In this document: in pieces, positions 12,479-23,795 of the stretch
Numbering within the stretch: position 1 is the first letter of the stretch
Layout of the letters: each line of letters opens with the position of its first letter
DNA from: Allantophomopsis cytisporea
Lineage: Eukaryota > Ascomycota > Leotiomycetes > Phacidiales > Phacidiaceae
Direction of reading: 5' to 3'
NCBI GenBank assembly: GCA_024752435.1
Contig: CP103032.1
Location: forward strand, 1,240,001 to 1,304,000
DNA length: 64,000 nucleotides
Notes under the pieces: generated by a model
The model's input: only the letters and a program-made list of their open reading frames with translations
Told to the model about the DNA's origin: nothing
Databases searched by the model: none
Made by a program: the position numbers and the translations under genes

Positions 12479-12531
12479 TGGGGAAGGGGAAGGGGAAGAG
12501 AGGGGGGGGGAGAGGGGGAGGGGGAGGGGGA
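12479..12531 (+). repeat. G-run tract with G-quadruplex potential
   Basis: At least six runs of four or more G within about 50 nt on the + strand, including runs of nine and five, separated by A, AA or AGA. Lies 0.8 kb upstream of the transporter start, in its promoter side. Confidence 0.7.
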
Positions 12532-15039
12532 TGGAGCAGGAAAGAGGAAGAGGAAGAGGAAGAGAGCACACAATTGGGTTGAAGAAGAGAGAGGAGAGTA
12601 AGGTAGGTAAAGTGAGGTAAAGTGAGGTGAGGTGAAGTGTTGTAGAGAGACTGAGGCAGACGTATGTATGCAAGTAAGTACTTGTGTACGTGTACAATTG
12701 TATACCTAGGGTAACTAACAAACAACAATACTTTATGAGGGAATGAGAGAGAGATGAGACTGTGACAGATGAGAAGACATGCCGGATATGATAAGACACG
12801 ACTTGCTACTGCGGTCATTGAAGATCAGGCATCATTTCCGTTGCTCCTGGTAAGGAGGAACGGTTAAATGATTGATTGGCCTTATGTACTGCATAGTAAG
12901 ACAAAATGACCGTGGTCAGTACCTGACTTTTTGATGCCGGTGATATAGCCAATTATTCCGAGTCCTCCGATACTCACCAGAACGGTTGAGTTATGGTAGA
13001 GCTAAGGTATTCAACACTTTTTCAAAGCACGAATACATAAGAGCGACTATGTCCAGTTCTTCTGTCGCTGTAACACGAGTAACGTCAAATATCAATGATT
13101 CTCAAACGCAATAAGAAGATATTGGTGTGAAGTAATGGTCGAGTTAGCTTTAGCGCATTCACATGTCTATATGTACCTGAAAATGCGGTAGGTCGGTCAT
13201 CAACCACCCTGCTCTACACAGTACCTTACTCATGAATGTGTGGAGAAGGAAGTCACGTGTATAGCAGTTATTTCCATTACGTGTGTGATTATTCCATATC
13301 AATATTTCGAGTGGTAGTGGGAGTCGAGTGACACATAGCACGAATGTTGATGAAGTTATCCGTAGGATGACCATTCACATTTTATATTTATATTACCTAC
13401 ATCAGTCATGCGCCCTTCCTCCGTATGCCATCTTTAATTTTTCGCTGACTTGGCCTGGTCAGCCCTCTCTCTGTGTGCAATGATAATGAAGACCAAAATT
13501 TTAGCAATGACCAGCTGTCACCTGGCAGGCAGGGTTTACTCACACAACAGCAACACTATCAACTGTCTAAGCTACTACAGATTCTGATACTAAAAATACG
13601 TATCTCACGGAACGTTATATACATACATGTGTATGTACGTTTGTGGTTTCCCACGCGAGATCTGATATGCCTGCAGGGTAATCGTGCAAGCATTTTCGAT
13701 GAAGTTCAAGGTATTGTTTGTGGGGAAGAGCATCATCGTCTCTCGTCTCTTGGAAACCTAGTATATATGTACGTATTCTCTCCACCTGTCGTCTCTGTCC
13801 ACTTTTTGGCTCCAATTTATTTCTTCTTCCTTCCTCCTTCTTCCTAAGGGCTTCCATCACTTGATACTCTACTGATACAATGCTTGTTCTGTCATGCTGA
13901 TCCGCAAAGTACTCGTTATCGCCGTTGTAGTCCAAGAGGAGTATTTCGAGTATGGATTTCATATAGAGTTGACCCGAAGACCACGCACGGTATTGTTCTC
14001 ACAGCCGGCCATAAAAATGTCTCCCTTGTTCTCTCCACCTTGTACCATGTACAGTCTTTACATACACGCATACTTCGTACTGTAAGGTAATGTCTAAACG
14101 TTCATGCATGGCGCAAACGAGCCAGGCATGAAGCTTGTCTGGTCAAGGGAGCTGGGAAGTGATGGATACATAGAGCTGCCTCGCATGAGATCATGATGTT
14201 GAAGCTCGGTTCTTGTGGCTGGCATGGCCACGCAGTAGTAATTAGTGGCTGAAAACAAGGTAGGAGAAGGCTCACGGTGGGTGTGCGGTACATCCCAAGT
14301 CGAAACAAACGAATAGCATGGACACAAGAACATGTTGTCGGTGCATGAAATCAGCAGTGCTGCCAGTCAAATTGTGCATTAAAATTCTTCTGTATGTATT
14401 GTCAAGAATGCTAGCCTTGCTATTCTATGTGGATTTTTTTCTCTCATTCGTTTGATATTCAATCGAATACAAGAGGATAAATATATTCCGTATTCCGTGC
14501 GGAGTATAGATACTTTGATTTTTGACATCGATAGCATTCTCTAACATGGCTGAGCACAGCTCTTGTCTATCTGTTTGACGCGTACACTATCTTCGCTAGG
14601 TGAAATTTGATCTCTCTTACGGAGTATTCTGGAGCAAATTGAAAACAATTAAAACTTAAGACGTAAGACGACTTGGACCTGAGTGGTTGGTTGTACTGTG
14701 TATTATTATCGTGCGGCATTATTCTGGAATATTCTTCCACCACACACCTGTACTCTGTATGTATACACAGCTCACACACTAAGTATACACACTCCGGAAT
14801 ACCAACCTAAAGGGATGAGGATAAAATTCGGTGGACGGATGAGCATAAGCACAAGGTAAGCATAAATAGGTTCGGCAGGCAGATTGATGTATATGTGAAA
14901 GAAAGGGAAGAGAAAAGCAGAGAAAAGCCAAAACAGAAGGATAAGAGAAAAGAAGGCCAAGTGTAGTGTAATTCTTGTACGAGATTCAACACGAAAGCAT
15001 CTTTCTCATGTTATGTATATGCGGCTGGTCTGGGAGACA

Positions 15040-15044
<5 letters not shown>

Positions 15045-15073
<29 letters not shown>
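15045..15073. repeat. TA dinucleotide microsatellite
   Basis: Uninterrupted TA repeat of about 14 units following GTATAT, in the CHS7 upstream region. Confidence 0.9.
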
Positions 15074-15076
<3 letters not shown>

Positions 15077-16461
15077 GTACATATTTACATATTCATGCTT
15101 TAGATCTTCGAATGTCGTTTTATGCAGACTCTTCCATTGGACCTCTTCTCATGCTCTTCTCTCATGCTCCAGCCCGCTTTCCCTGCTTTTCTCATACCCT
15201 TGCCCAGTAGTAAGGTGAGTGAAGAGTACATAACCTTGCTTGAGCCTTGACAACTCCCAACCCAATCCTTCCAAGTGCTACCTTAATTTAGCCAAGCCCA
15301 ATCGGGGCCAAGCCAGGAACAAGAAAAGGGAAAAAAGACGCCAGCACCCACCTGGTGCACTCACTACCTTCCTCCTCCACTCCTGCTCCAGGACATCTTA
15401 ATTGCATCTTTGTTTTTTGCATTTGCATATTACATGAAGAGATGAGACTCGAACGGACCTGGATCCGGTTCTGAATCCGAACCCGAACCTGAATGACATT
15501 GATATGGTTCGATCAGGACTGAAGTTGATCTTTCTCTCCTTCATCTTCACCTTCCTTCTCATTTTCCCTCGATTCTCAGCCTACCATTCATTGACTGCCT
15601 GTCTTCCTGCAAAAAACATTGCATTTATTTTGTCAATCGTCCTTGAGTAGTCTCTATTGTTTTATGTCTACTCCACTCTACTCTGTCCATATCACAAAAT
15701 CTTCCTCTTTCATCTCTCATCGATTGTCCCTGTTTCGTTCAGTCTTCTCCCGACTCTCGACGCTCCTCCCTCCCTTCTCTGTGCCTTGTCCCTGTTCTCC
15801 TCGCCTCGCCTCGTTAAAATCTTTCGACAATCTCTCGCCCTCTCTTTCTTACCTTCTTTCTTCCTAGACAACCCCCCTCGCAACCCTTTCAATCTTAATC
15901 TCGCACCGCCAAACAAACAAAAACACCCATACACAACAGAAATAACAAAGCCTCAAATACAACAATTGAGTATCAGAGACGGCTTGATTCCAATTAGATT
16001 CAATCATCCACCCAAGTCGGCGCCGCATTTCACCACACATACTCTCTCTGCCACGCCAATCTTAAAAAGCACCTCGCCAATTTAGGCTGTGTGTTAGAGG
16101 AGGCGCCGCTGATCGCTGCTGCAACACGCTTACCACCTATCTACCTCCTCCATTTCGACGTTGGTCAACGCTGAACCATCGATCGTAGTTTCGACGATTG
16201 TGAAATCAGGGCACAGCTGTTTGTTAAAGGCTTCACCCACTTCAGAAATTCCCACCCCTCCCGACGAAGCTCCCTGTCGCCTCAACTTCCAACACTCGTT
16301 CATCGTCGCTGGCCACATTGGACTCCCATGACTGCAAAGTTACAGCCAGCTTGCATTCAATAATAAACCTTTACTTATTTTTAATATTCAAAGACATTGG
16401 ATTCCCCAAGCTTGTCTGATAATCACGACCTTCGTCATATTCGCGTGCAATAAACGCCATT

Positions 16462-17626
16462 ATGGGTTCCACGCAATTTGGCGACTTTCATGTATGTTCA
16501 TTCTCAACAACAAATCCTGTCATTTGATACAGCACATGATGCTATTCGAGCCTGAACTAATTGTTCCTCATTAGAACTTCTGTCGAGATTCGACTCTACC
16601 CGTCTGCAATGTACGTACAAATGCCGCGGCCCGAGCCAGATCTGGATAACAAGTCGTCAACTATCTCCCATCCGGTGCTGATTTATTACTTGTAGCTCTT
16701 CTCTTCAGGTCACAATCAATTCGGATATGGAGGATGCGAATTAACTGGAATTTCGCTTAGTGGTGGAAGACATCTGGGTAATTTGGGTATGCAAATGCGG
16801 TGAACCAACATTGAGGAGCGCATGTTGATTTTGTTTCTCTCTAGGCTCGATCCTGCTTTGTGGTATCGCGATTGTTGTAAGCGCGTTCCTCCTCTTTCGC
16901 TCGGAACGAAAACAAGCTGCTGTTGGCAGAAGGTAAGCCTTGAGTCCTGATGGGAATGAGCGATCGCAACTAATCGAATCTTTCAGAGAAATGCAACTTT
17001 TTCTTTTGGGCTACATCATTATCGAAATCTGCGAAATCTTTACTGTTGGCGAGTTCCCACTCAGCGAGAAGGTTCGCATCGCATTTACCGGAATTCATCT
17101 TGGAATGATTGTTGCCACATTGTGGATCCTTATGCTTAATGCAATCGTTGGCTTCCAAGTCCTTGATGATGGAACACCCCTATCTCTCGGTTTGATTGTT
17201 GCCTCTGCCGCAGCGCTCTTTGTTGGCACTGGTTATATTGCTCTCGATACCGGCTATAGTTGGACGGGCCACTTCGATTCGAGTCTCAGCGGTTCTAACC
17301 GTAACATCGGCCTATACGTACTATACCAACTTGTGCCTCTGGTTTTCCTTGTTGCTTTCTTCGCACTCGAGACTGTCCTTGTCATCAGAATTCTCGGAGA
17401 GCGAAAGCCCATGATCTATCTGTTTGCTGCAGGACTCCTTTTCGCCATCGGCCAGATATTCAACTACGTTGTTAGCGTTCACATTTGCAATGGAACACAT
17501 GGGAAAATTGATGGGGCGTTATTTGAAACCCTGTTCACCCTCTTGTCAGTGGTCATGGTCTGGGTCTTCTGGTCGAGCATTACCGAAGATGATTGGCCGA
17601 TGCCAGTAACACCTACCTACTCATGA
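16462..17626 (+). CDS. CHS7: Chitin synthase export chaperone Chs7
   Basis: Five exons: 16462-16491, 16575-16610, 16696-16786, 16845-16932, 16987-17626; 294 residues. Introns begin GTATGT, GTACGT, GTATGC, GTAAGC and end TAG or CAG. Splicing gives MGSTQFGDFHNFCRDSTLPV with CN next, the conserved N-terminal Cys-containing signature of Chs7. Seven hydrophobic spans follow, with conserved YIIIEICEIFTVGEFPL and HGKIDGALFETLFTL. Chs7 resides in the ER membrane and is needed for folding and exit of class IV chitin synthase (Chs3 of yeast). The first three exons are tiny, so ORF-only gene finding would miss the true start and begin inside the protein. Length agrees with the family (about 290-330). 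Confidence 0.95.
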
Positions 17627-18555
17627 CCTTCGTCGAATAACTAATATGGGAGTTCTGGAGCTGTTCATATCACGAGTACGATCGTTTTACGTCATAACTA
17701 TAGAAAATACGGTTTAATTAATGAGCCCTCAGGCTGGAGAAAGTGTTTGAGTATCAACCATCATATGGAAAGGGCAGGGCGGTATGTAAGCGACCTTAAT
17801 TCGAAGTTGGGCGGTTGCATTTGCAGAGAAGTAGGAAGGTTCAAGGCTCAATTCCATGAGGCCTTCACGACGTCAATGCATGTTGCACGATTCGATGTTA
17901 TTGTATATTTTTTTTTGGAGCGTTAGCAGTATACCCAAACAAAGCGTTGAAAACTAGGGAATTGTATAAAGAGGTTGTAGTTCGTTTCTAAATAAAAGGT
18001 CTACTCACTCAAACTGCTTCCGTGGATAATACTCTGGCTCTGTTTTTCACCAAGGTTGAAAAGAAGGCTTCATCTTATTCATTGAAGGCCTGTTCTCTAA
18101 GAGCTGTATCTAGGCTGTCTATAGGTAACTGGGATCTGTATACATTATCAGCACATGTAGTTGCATATCGAAAGAATGAGAGTTGCCCATGCTTTTCAAG
18201 AATGAGATTCTCTACAATATCATCTATTCCAACACCCCAATGTCAAGAAAAGGAAGACACCATTCATACTGGAGTCTAATCCGAGCTACCATTTAGTATA
18301 TATGTATGTAAAAATGTAAATCACCCAAAAGCCGTTGGGGCTGCACCCCAATGGCTGCACCTTATTTGTTAGGTGGGCCGATCGTCAAACAAGGCTGACA
18401 ACTACCAACTTACCTAAACTGTCATGCAGAAGTGAGAGCTACAGCCTTTTCTTTGCCAACAACCTATTATTGGGCGCGCTGTCAGCGACATCTCAAGAGC
18501 AATATCGTTTGTTCGGAGTTCATCGATGGTATAGAGGATCTATTACCTCAGCACC
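17627..18555. other. Spacer CHS7-SSL1
   Basis: 929 nt between two genes on the same strand. A T-run lies at 17909-17918. An imperfect inverted repeat (GGGGCTGCACCCC) sits near 18336-18348. No ORF supported. Confidence 0.5.
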
Positions 18556-20073
18556 ATGGCCGATTCCGATGGCGAATACGTAGGTGATGATCTCAGTGAC
18601 GATGACCTTGCATCCCACCAGGTGTCGACATCGACGAATGCTCATGGTACGCGGTCTATGGGCCCGCCCAAGGGTTCGGCAGGCTCCAAAACTCGTGGAG
18701 GAGATGGTGGAAATACCAGACGGAAAGCTGCTTGGGAAGATATTCAGAGAAGTTGGGACACAGTGGTTGAGGGCGCAGATGGAAGTATCAACTCCACGGT
18801 TGAGGGCATCCGAGAGGCAGGGAAGAGAAAAAGGTGTGATTTCAGTTCTTCATCTGTGTCTTGGATAGTTGCTGATAGTCCCAAGATTACTGCGAGATAC
18901 GACGCCGCTTCAAAGAGGTATCATCCGACATTTGATCTTGGTATTGGATCTGTCTTTTGCCATGACCGAGAAAGACCTTCGACCAAACCGTTATCACCTG
19001 ACTCTTCGCTACGCCTCTGAGTTTGTCACAGAATACTTCGAGCAAAATCCTATCTCTCAACTAGGTATCATAGGGATGCGAGATGGTATTGCCGTGCGCA
19101 TTAGTGATATGAGTGGAAATCCAACAGAACATATCGAAAAGCTTCGGAAAATGAGGGGAGACGAGCCGCAGGGAAATCCAAGTCTACAGAACGCTCTTGA
19201 AATGTGCCGAGCAGCTTTATTGTGGGTTTTCATATTTTCAACTAAATGCTTGCCACATACGCTAATCTCCCTCGAAGCAATGCGCCTTCACATGGTACGC
19301 GCGAAGTCCTCATCATATCGGCCGCCCTGATCACTTCGGATCCTGGAGACATCAATAAGACTATTGCTTCACTAATTACAGACCGTGTCAGAGTCTCGGT
19401 CGTTGGTCTGGCTGCTCAAGTAGCCATCTGTCGAGACCTTGTCGCAAAGACCAACGACGGAGATGACACATCTTACACGGTTGCTCTTCACGAGCAACAT
19501 TTTCGGGAGCTCTTCATGGCAACTACCACGCCGCCAGTCACACGAACTGCTGCACAGAGTCTCTCATCTCTGTTAATGATGGGATTCCCCTCACGAACTT
19601 TGGGCAAGCATCAGAGCTTCTGTGCTTGTCATTCCAAATTACATAAAGGGGGCTATGAGTGCTCGAGATGCGAAAGTAAAGTCTGCTCCCTACCTGCGGA
19701 CTGTCCTGCCTGTGGGCTCACTTTGATTCTATCTACACATCTCGCCCGCTCCTACCATCACCTTTATCCTCTTGAGAACTTTGTGGAAGTGCCATGGTCA
19801 GACGCAGGTAGAAGCATAGCCTGCTTTGCTTGTCAGGCTTTATTTCCCAGTCCATCCGAAAAGGCTGCTGGAGATATTGCGGCAGAACAACTCCAAGTTA
19901 GTGAAAGCGGCAGATATGCTTGTAAGAGCTGCAAAAACCATTTCTGCATTGATTGCGATGTCTTCTCACATGAGATAATACACAACTGTCCAGGATGTCA
20001 ATCTCAAGCTCAGAAGGTACTTGTAGTAGAAAACAACGCAAACGGTAACATGGATGCCATGGTTATTGATTGA
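18556..20073 (+). CDS. SSL1: TFIIH core subunit Ssl1 (p44 homologue)
   Basis: Three exons: 18556-18833, 18886-19221, 19278-20073; introns 18834-18885 and 19222-19277; 469 residues (yeast 461). The first splice gives KRKRLLRDTTPLQRGIIRH; the second gives CRAALFNAPSHGTREVLII, both conserved family blocks. A von Willebrand A-like domain covers about 125-300 with DLSFAMTEKDLRP; it is followed by a C-terminal zinc region with paired cysteines (CACHSKLHKGGYECSRCESKVC, CPACG) and a C4/RING-like C1 domain (CKSCKNHFCIDCD, then HNCPGC). Ssl1 acts in general transcription and nucleotide excision repair, where p44 stimulates the XPD/Rad3 helicase. The cysteine pattern is complete; nothing unusual seen. 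Confidence 0.95.
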
Positions 20074-20720
20074 GAACTGGTATATAAAAAGGTTGCATAT
20101 ATTGGCGTCAGGAGTTGAACATTTATGGGGCTCAGGAAGAGGCGTTTACAGACTTGGATTCTGAATTAAACATCTGCATTTGAGTTTCAAAGAAGAGGCT
20201 CTATTGGTGTTGCTCTTGAAACGACAAGTCACAAGTGTTGGTCACTTCGTTAAAGAGAATCCAGCTGGTGAGCAGATAGCTCGAAGTTTGGTTAAAGGTA
20301 TTCCAATGGAGCATTTCCACCGTGTAAAACACCCATCTGTATGTAATTGAGGTATATAAGTGATATGGGTTTTGTGAAATATCGATCTGAGGCAGACTTG
20401 GGCCTAGACTCTCAAGGGCCTTTATCCCTAGGATGCTGACTTAATAACATGAGCCCTATTTACACAATAACGTGAGAGCTGGTAGGTGAGCGACTTGAGT
20501 AGATGCTGTCACGAATTCCACGAGGGTCTTACAGTTAGTAGTCTAGGTGCTTACATGTCGTGTAAAGGATCCTGAAATTCGGCTATTTTCGATGTACGCA
20601 TCCAAATACCTTGATCAACATACTCAACATTGCGCATCGATTCATTAGTCCAATCAATGCAGGAGGTGAAGTACCTTAATAGACTAATGTACTGCTTAGA
20701 TGCCCCTGAGTTTGTAGGGT

Positions 20721-20744
20721 TGACTTTGTAGCCCTACAAAGTCA
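20721..20744. repeat. Perfect 11-bp inverted repeat with 2-nt loop
   Basis: TGACTTTGTAG / CC / CTACAAAGTCA. Located 650 nt downstream of SSL1, too far to be its simple 3' end. Confidence 0.8.
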
Positions 20745-23009
20745 ATGAAGTTAAGTTGCCCATCCAATCTGAGGTTAGATGTGTAGTAGTACATACCTGT
20801 AGGTTTTTCTCTAGGCTTGAAAGATGCTTATTTGTATTCATACCTTACAGGTAGTTATTTCTGAAAAAGAGTACATTATAGCAATGCTAATCAACACGGA
20901 AAGATACCTAAAAGAATGAAGGGCGGGTTTGAATTGGTGATTGAAAGTACCTACTGCTCAGTATGATGGTATTTTGATCGATCGATCGATACGAACGAGG
21001 AATTATATGTGAGATGAGAGATGAAGGATGAAGGATGGAGGATGCAGGATGAGAGTGAGGGATGACAGGAGAGACAGCAGAGACAGCCTGTCACCCCAAT
21101 AGAGACAATATAATGAAATGTCAGTGCTATACTATGTAAGGGAGCCCTGAATCGAATGAGTAGGAAAGCATCATAGATCAGCGTGGGTGATATCATTGTT
21201 GTTATTGGATGATCATCAATGTTCCAGATGTCTAGTTGTTTTGTTTGTTTGGTTTGTTTTGTCTCTCTTCCCCCACTCCCACCCCACCAAAGTCTTTCCC
21301 CCCACGACTCCCTACTTCAGGGTCAAACAAGAGGGAAGCACGGTACGCGGAAGGGCGTCAGTGCTCACAAGGGGATGGGAGCACAGAGAGAAAGATTAAT
21401 ATTTATTGATTGTATGGGGGTCTCTACGTACATACTGCGGGCTGCCTACTCTCTTGATAATGCCAACACTATAGTAATGATAATTTGATAACTACAACAT
21501 ATCTGTGAGTCTATATATATACACGTTATACAATCATATCTCTTCGATTTCTAGTGGTATAGAATATAGCAAATGATGAAAGCGTAGTAAAGTAAATATG
21601 GTACGTATGGAAAGTGAAGTAATGTAAGGCAACGTGCAAAGAAAGACTTAAGGTAGCAGCAACCTATATACCTATCTTATCTTGATGAATCACTCACTCA
21701 CTTACTCATTCAACTCCTCGACTTCTCCATCACCTATGTATCTACTCTACCTACTAGCCCGTTTATTCACCTATCATATAATCTAATAAATACATAAACA
21801 CATACGAGTAAACGTCTTCGAACATCATCTACACTACTGCCTCTTGTTTGAACATATGCTTTCATGATTCTTTGTTTCTTCCCTACCATCCTCCGATTCA
21901 ACAACTCGACAACTTGACAACCCAACTCCAAACTAAAAACCACGAATCAGACTCACATCTCAATCCATTCATTCATTCATTCATTAATCCATTTCAGCCC
22001 TTTCTTACAAGCAAAATCAAAATCAGATCGCCACACACTATCTCTATCTGACCATCTCCATGAGCACGTTCGACGACTTACTCCGAACGACGATCTTCCA
22101 ACGATGTTGTGACTGTAAATATCCCATCCCTATCAATCTATCTTGTTCTTCCTCACTCTTATCTTCGTCATCTTCGTTATATTCGCCTTCTCTTGTTTTG
22201 TTTAGTTTGACATGGATTTGCTGCGATTTGTGTTCGCGTCATTCTTCGTCTTATGTTCTGGTATTCTTGTTTCTCCCAGAAATCCCTTGCGAGACTATCT
22301 GCTCCACACGTAAACCTTGCTGTACTCCGTCCTCCGGTAACGTTGCGCAATTCAATCCAATTCAATGTGTACACTGGACTGTATGATCGCTTTACTGGTG
22401 GGACCTTCAACGGGTCCGTCCTCAGTAAGCACGCACGCACGACAAAGATGACACGGCGCCTAGACTAGGTTGAGGGTCAGTTACTTTGCTGCTGTGACAC
22501 TAATCCGGACTGACTGATTCCCATACTCAAGTTGGTCTCCGAAAGCTATACTTGTACAAGTATGTGTATATGGACTGATACGGAGGATGTGTGTACCTCT
22601 ATAGCAGTGGTACAGCATATATCTCCAGATGTACTGTGTACACGATATTTGGCCTCGTATGGAGTACGGAGGTACGGAATCTTACACCTTCACCAGATTT
22701 GTGGATGGGATGTGCATGTACATAGGTACTACCTTAATAGTTCTTTTCCTCAGACGGACGGAATACGGAGCATTTGTTCACAATAAATCTCCCCCACCCC
22801 CGATGCCTTTTCCATACTTTCTTTATCCTACCTACATCCTACATAATAATACTAATAACATTTCAGGAAGCTCAGCTCAGCTGAGCACAAGTGATATCTT
22901 GAGCGAAGCAACCGCACCGTTTCTGCGCAATCTGCTACCATTCAAAGGTCTCAATTTGTAGCCTATTTTCTCGCCAGACAACCTTACTTGTGCTTCTGTT
23001 GACTCTTGT

Positions 23010-23108
23010 GACTCCTCCTCATTCTTCTTTCTTCTTCGTCTTCTCCTTCTTCTTCTTCTTCTTTTCCTTCTTCTTCTCCTCCTCCTCCTCTACCTCTACC
23101 CCTACATC
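23010..23108 (+). repeat. Polypyrimidine (CTT/CTC) tract
   Basis: About 100 nt almost entirely C and T, with runs of TTC and CTC triplets, 690 nt before the PFK-2 start codon. Such tracts are common in fungal promoters and leaders. Confidence 0.8.
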
Positions 23109-23795
23109 TTGAGGTCTTTTGTATTGGGAAAAACACGACGTCAGAATACTAAAGTGGTACATTGGATTTATCATCTGCACTGACCTGTCTCGGGTCTTCC
23201 ATAACCATCACGCCTGTCTTGTATTTACAACAGCACCACGCCATTTGGTGGACTGAGCGACGCCCCAACCAAAACTTCTTGGGGTACCTCTGCTGCACAG
23301 CTTTGCGCTAGTCGTCATTCAGAAAAGACAGAAAAAAAACTGTCGTCGCGAAAGAAAGTAAGGCCAAAAAACAACCAAAAAAACTCAACTCACAGTAGGA
23401 TAAACTTCGGGCCGTACACTATCCATCATAGTAGGACACTCTACTACGCAGTACATCCTGAGTCCTCCTCGTACGAGAGAGAAATTAAATCCCCGTCAAA
23501 GACGCCCAGGTACCAAACGCCGCTCAGCAAATGCCTACAGCAACTTACGCTAAGAACAATCATGATGCCCCTCATTCATCAAATGGTCAGTGCATACTTA
23601 CCCTAAAAACTGGACCCACTGATTTTTAAGCATCTAGGCGGAGTACAATCTCAGCATAACATCGTAAAAACGGCTGTGTTGAATTCCTTCCATACCAAAC
23701 TCGCCGACACCTCTTTCGATCAAAATACCTCTTCCACAGCCCTATTACCGCCGCCCTCAATACATCTACTTGGACCTGTTCTACAAGACGAGAGC

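Larger units (their letters stand above)
11685..16461. other. Long divergent spacer (MFS transporter / CHS7)
   Basis: 4.8 kb. 11685-12294 is open in the transporter frame (minus strand) and 11685-12002 looks coding. 12479-12531 is a G-run tract. 12590-12650 has GTAAGGT/GTGAGGT repeats. 13615-13962 (minus) holds an ATG-started ORF of 115 codons of unclear status. 15045-15073 is a TA microsatellite. 15600-15880 is pyrimidine-rich and probably belongs to the CHS7 promoter or leader. No conserved gene recognised. Confidence 0.5.
20074..23795. other. Long spacer upstream of PFK-2/FBPase-2
   Basis: 3.7 kb. Contains an 11-bp perfect hairpin (20721-20744), GATC repeats (20979-20994), ATTC repeats (21964-21987), a palindromic GCTCAGCTGAGC at 22875-22886 and a pyrimidine tract (23010-23108). 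ORFs on the + strand at 22060-22386 and elsewhere are low complexity (Ser/Cys/Leu) and unsupported. Part of 22000-23795 may be the untranslated leader of the downstream gene. Confidence 0.5.

Noticed and set aside
12290..12818. Overlapping minus-strand ORFs up to 169 codons
   Set aside because: They translate purine/pyrimidine repeats into Leu/Ser/Pro strings in two or three frames at once, a sign of simple sequence rather than genes.
22060..22386. ORF of 108 codons with an ATG on the + strand
   Set aside because: Ser/Cys/Leu low-complexity translation of a TC-rich stretch, no recognisable domain; more likely leader or promoter of the PFK-2 gene.
23676..23795. Upstream in-frame extension of PFK-2
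   Set aside because: Open frame, but the first codon is GTG and no ATG exists before 23796.
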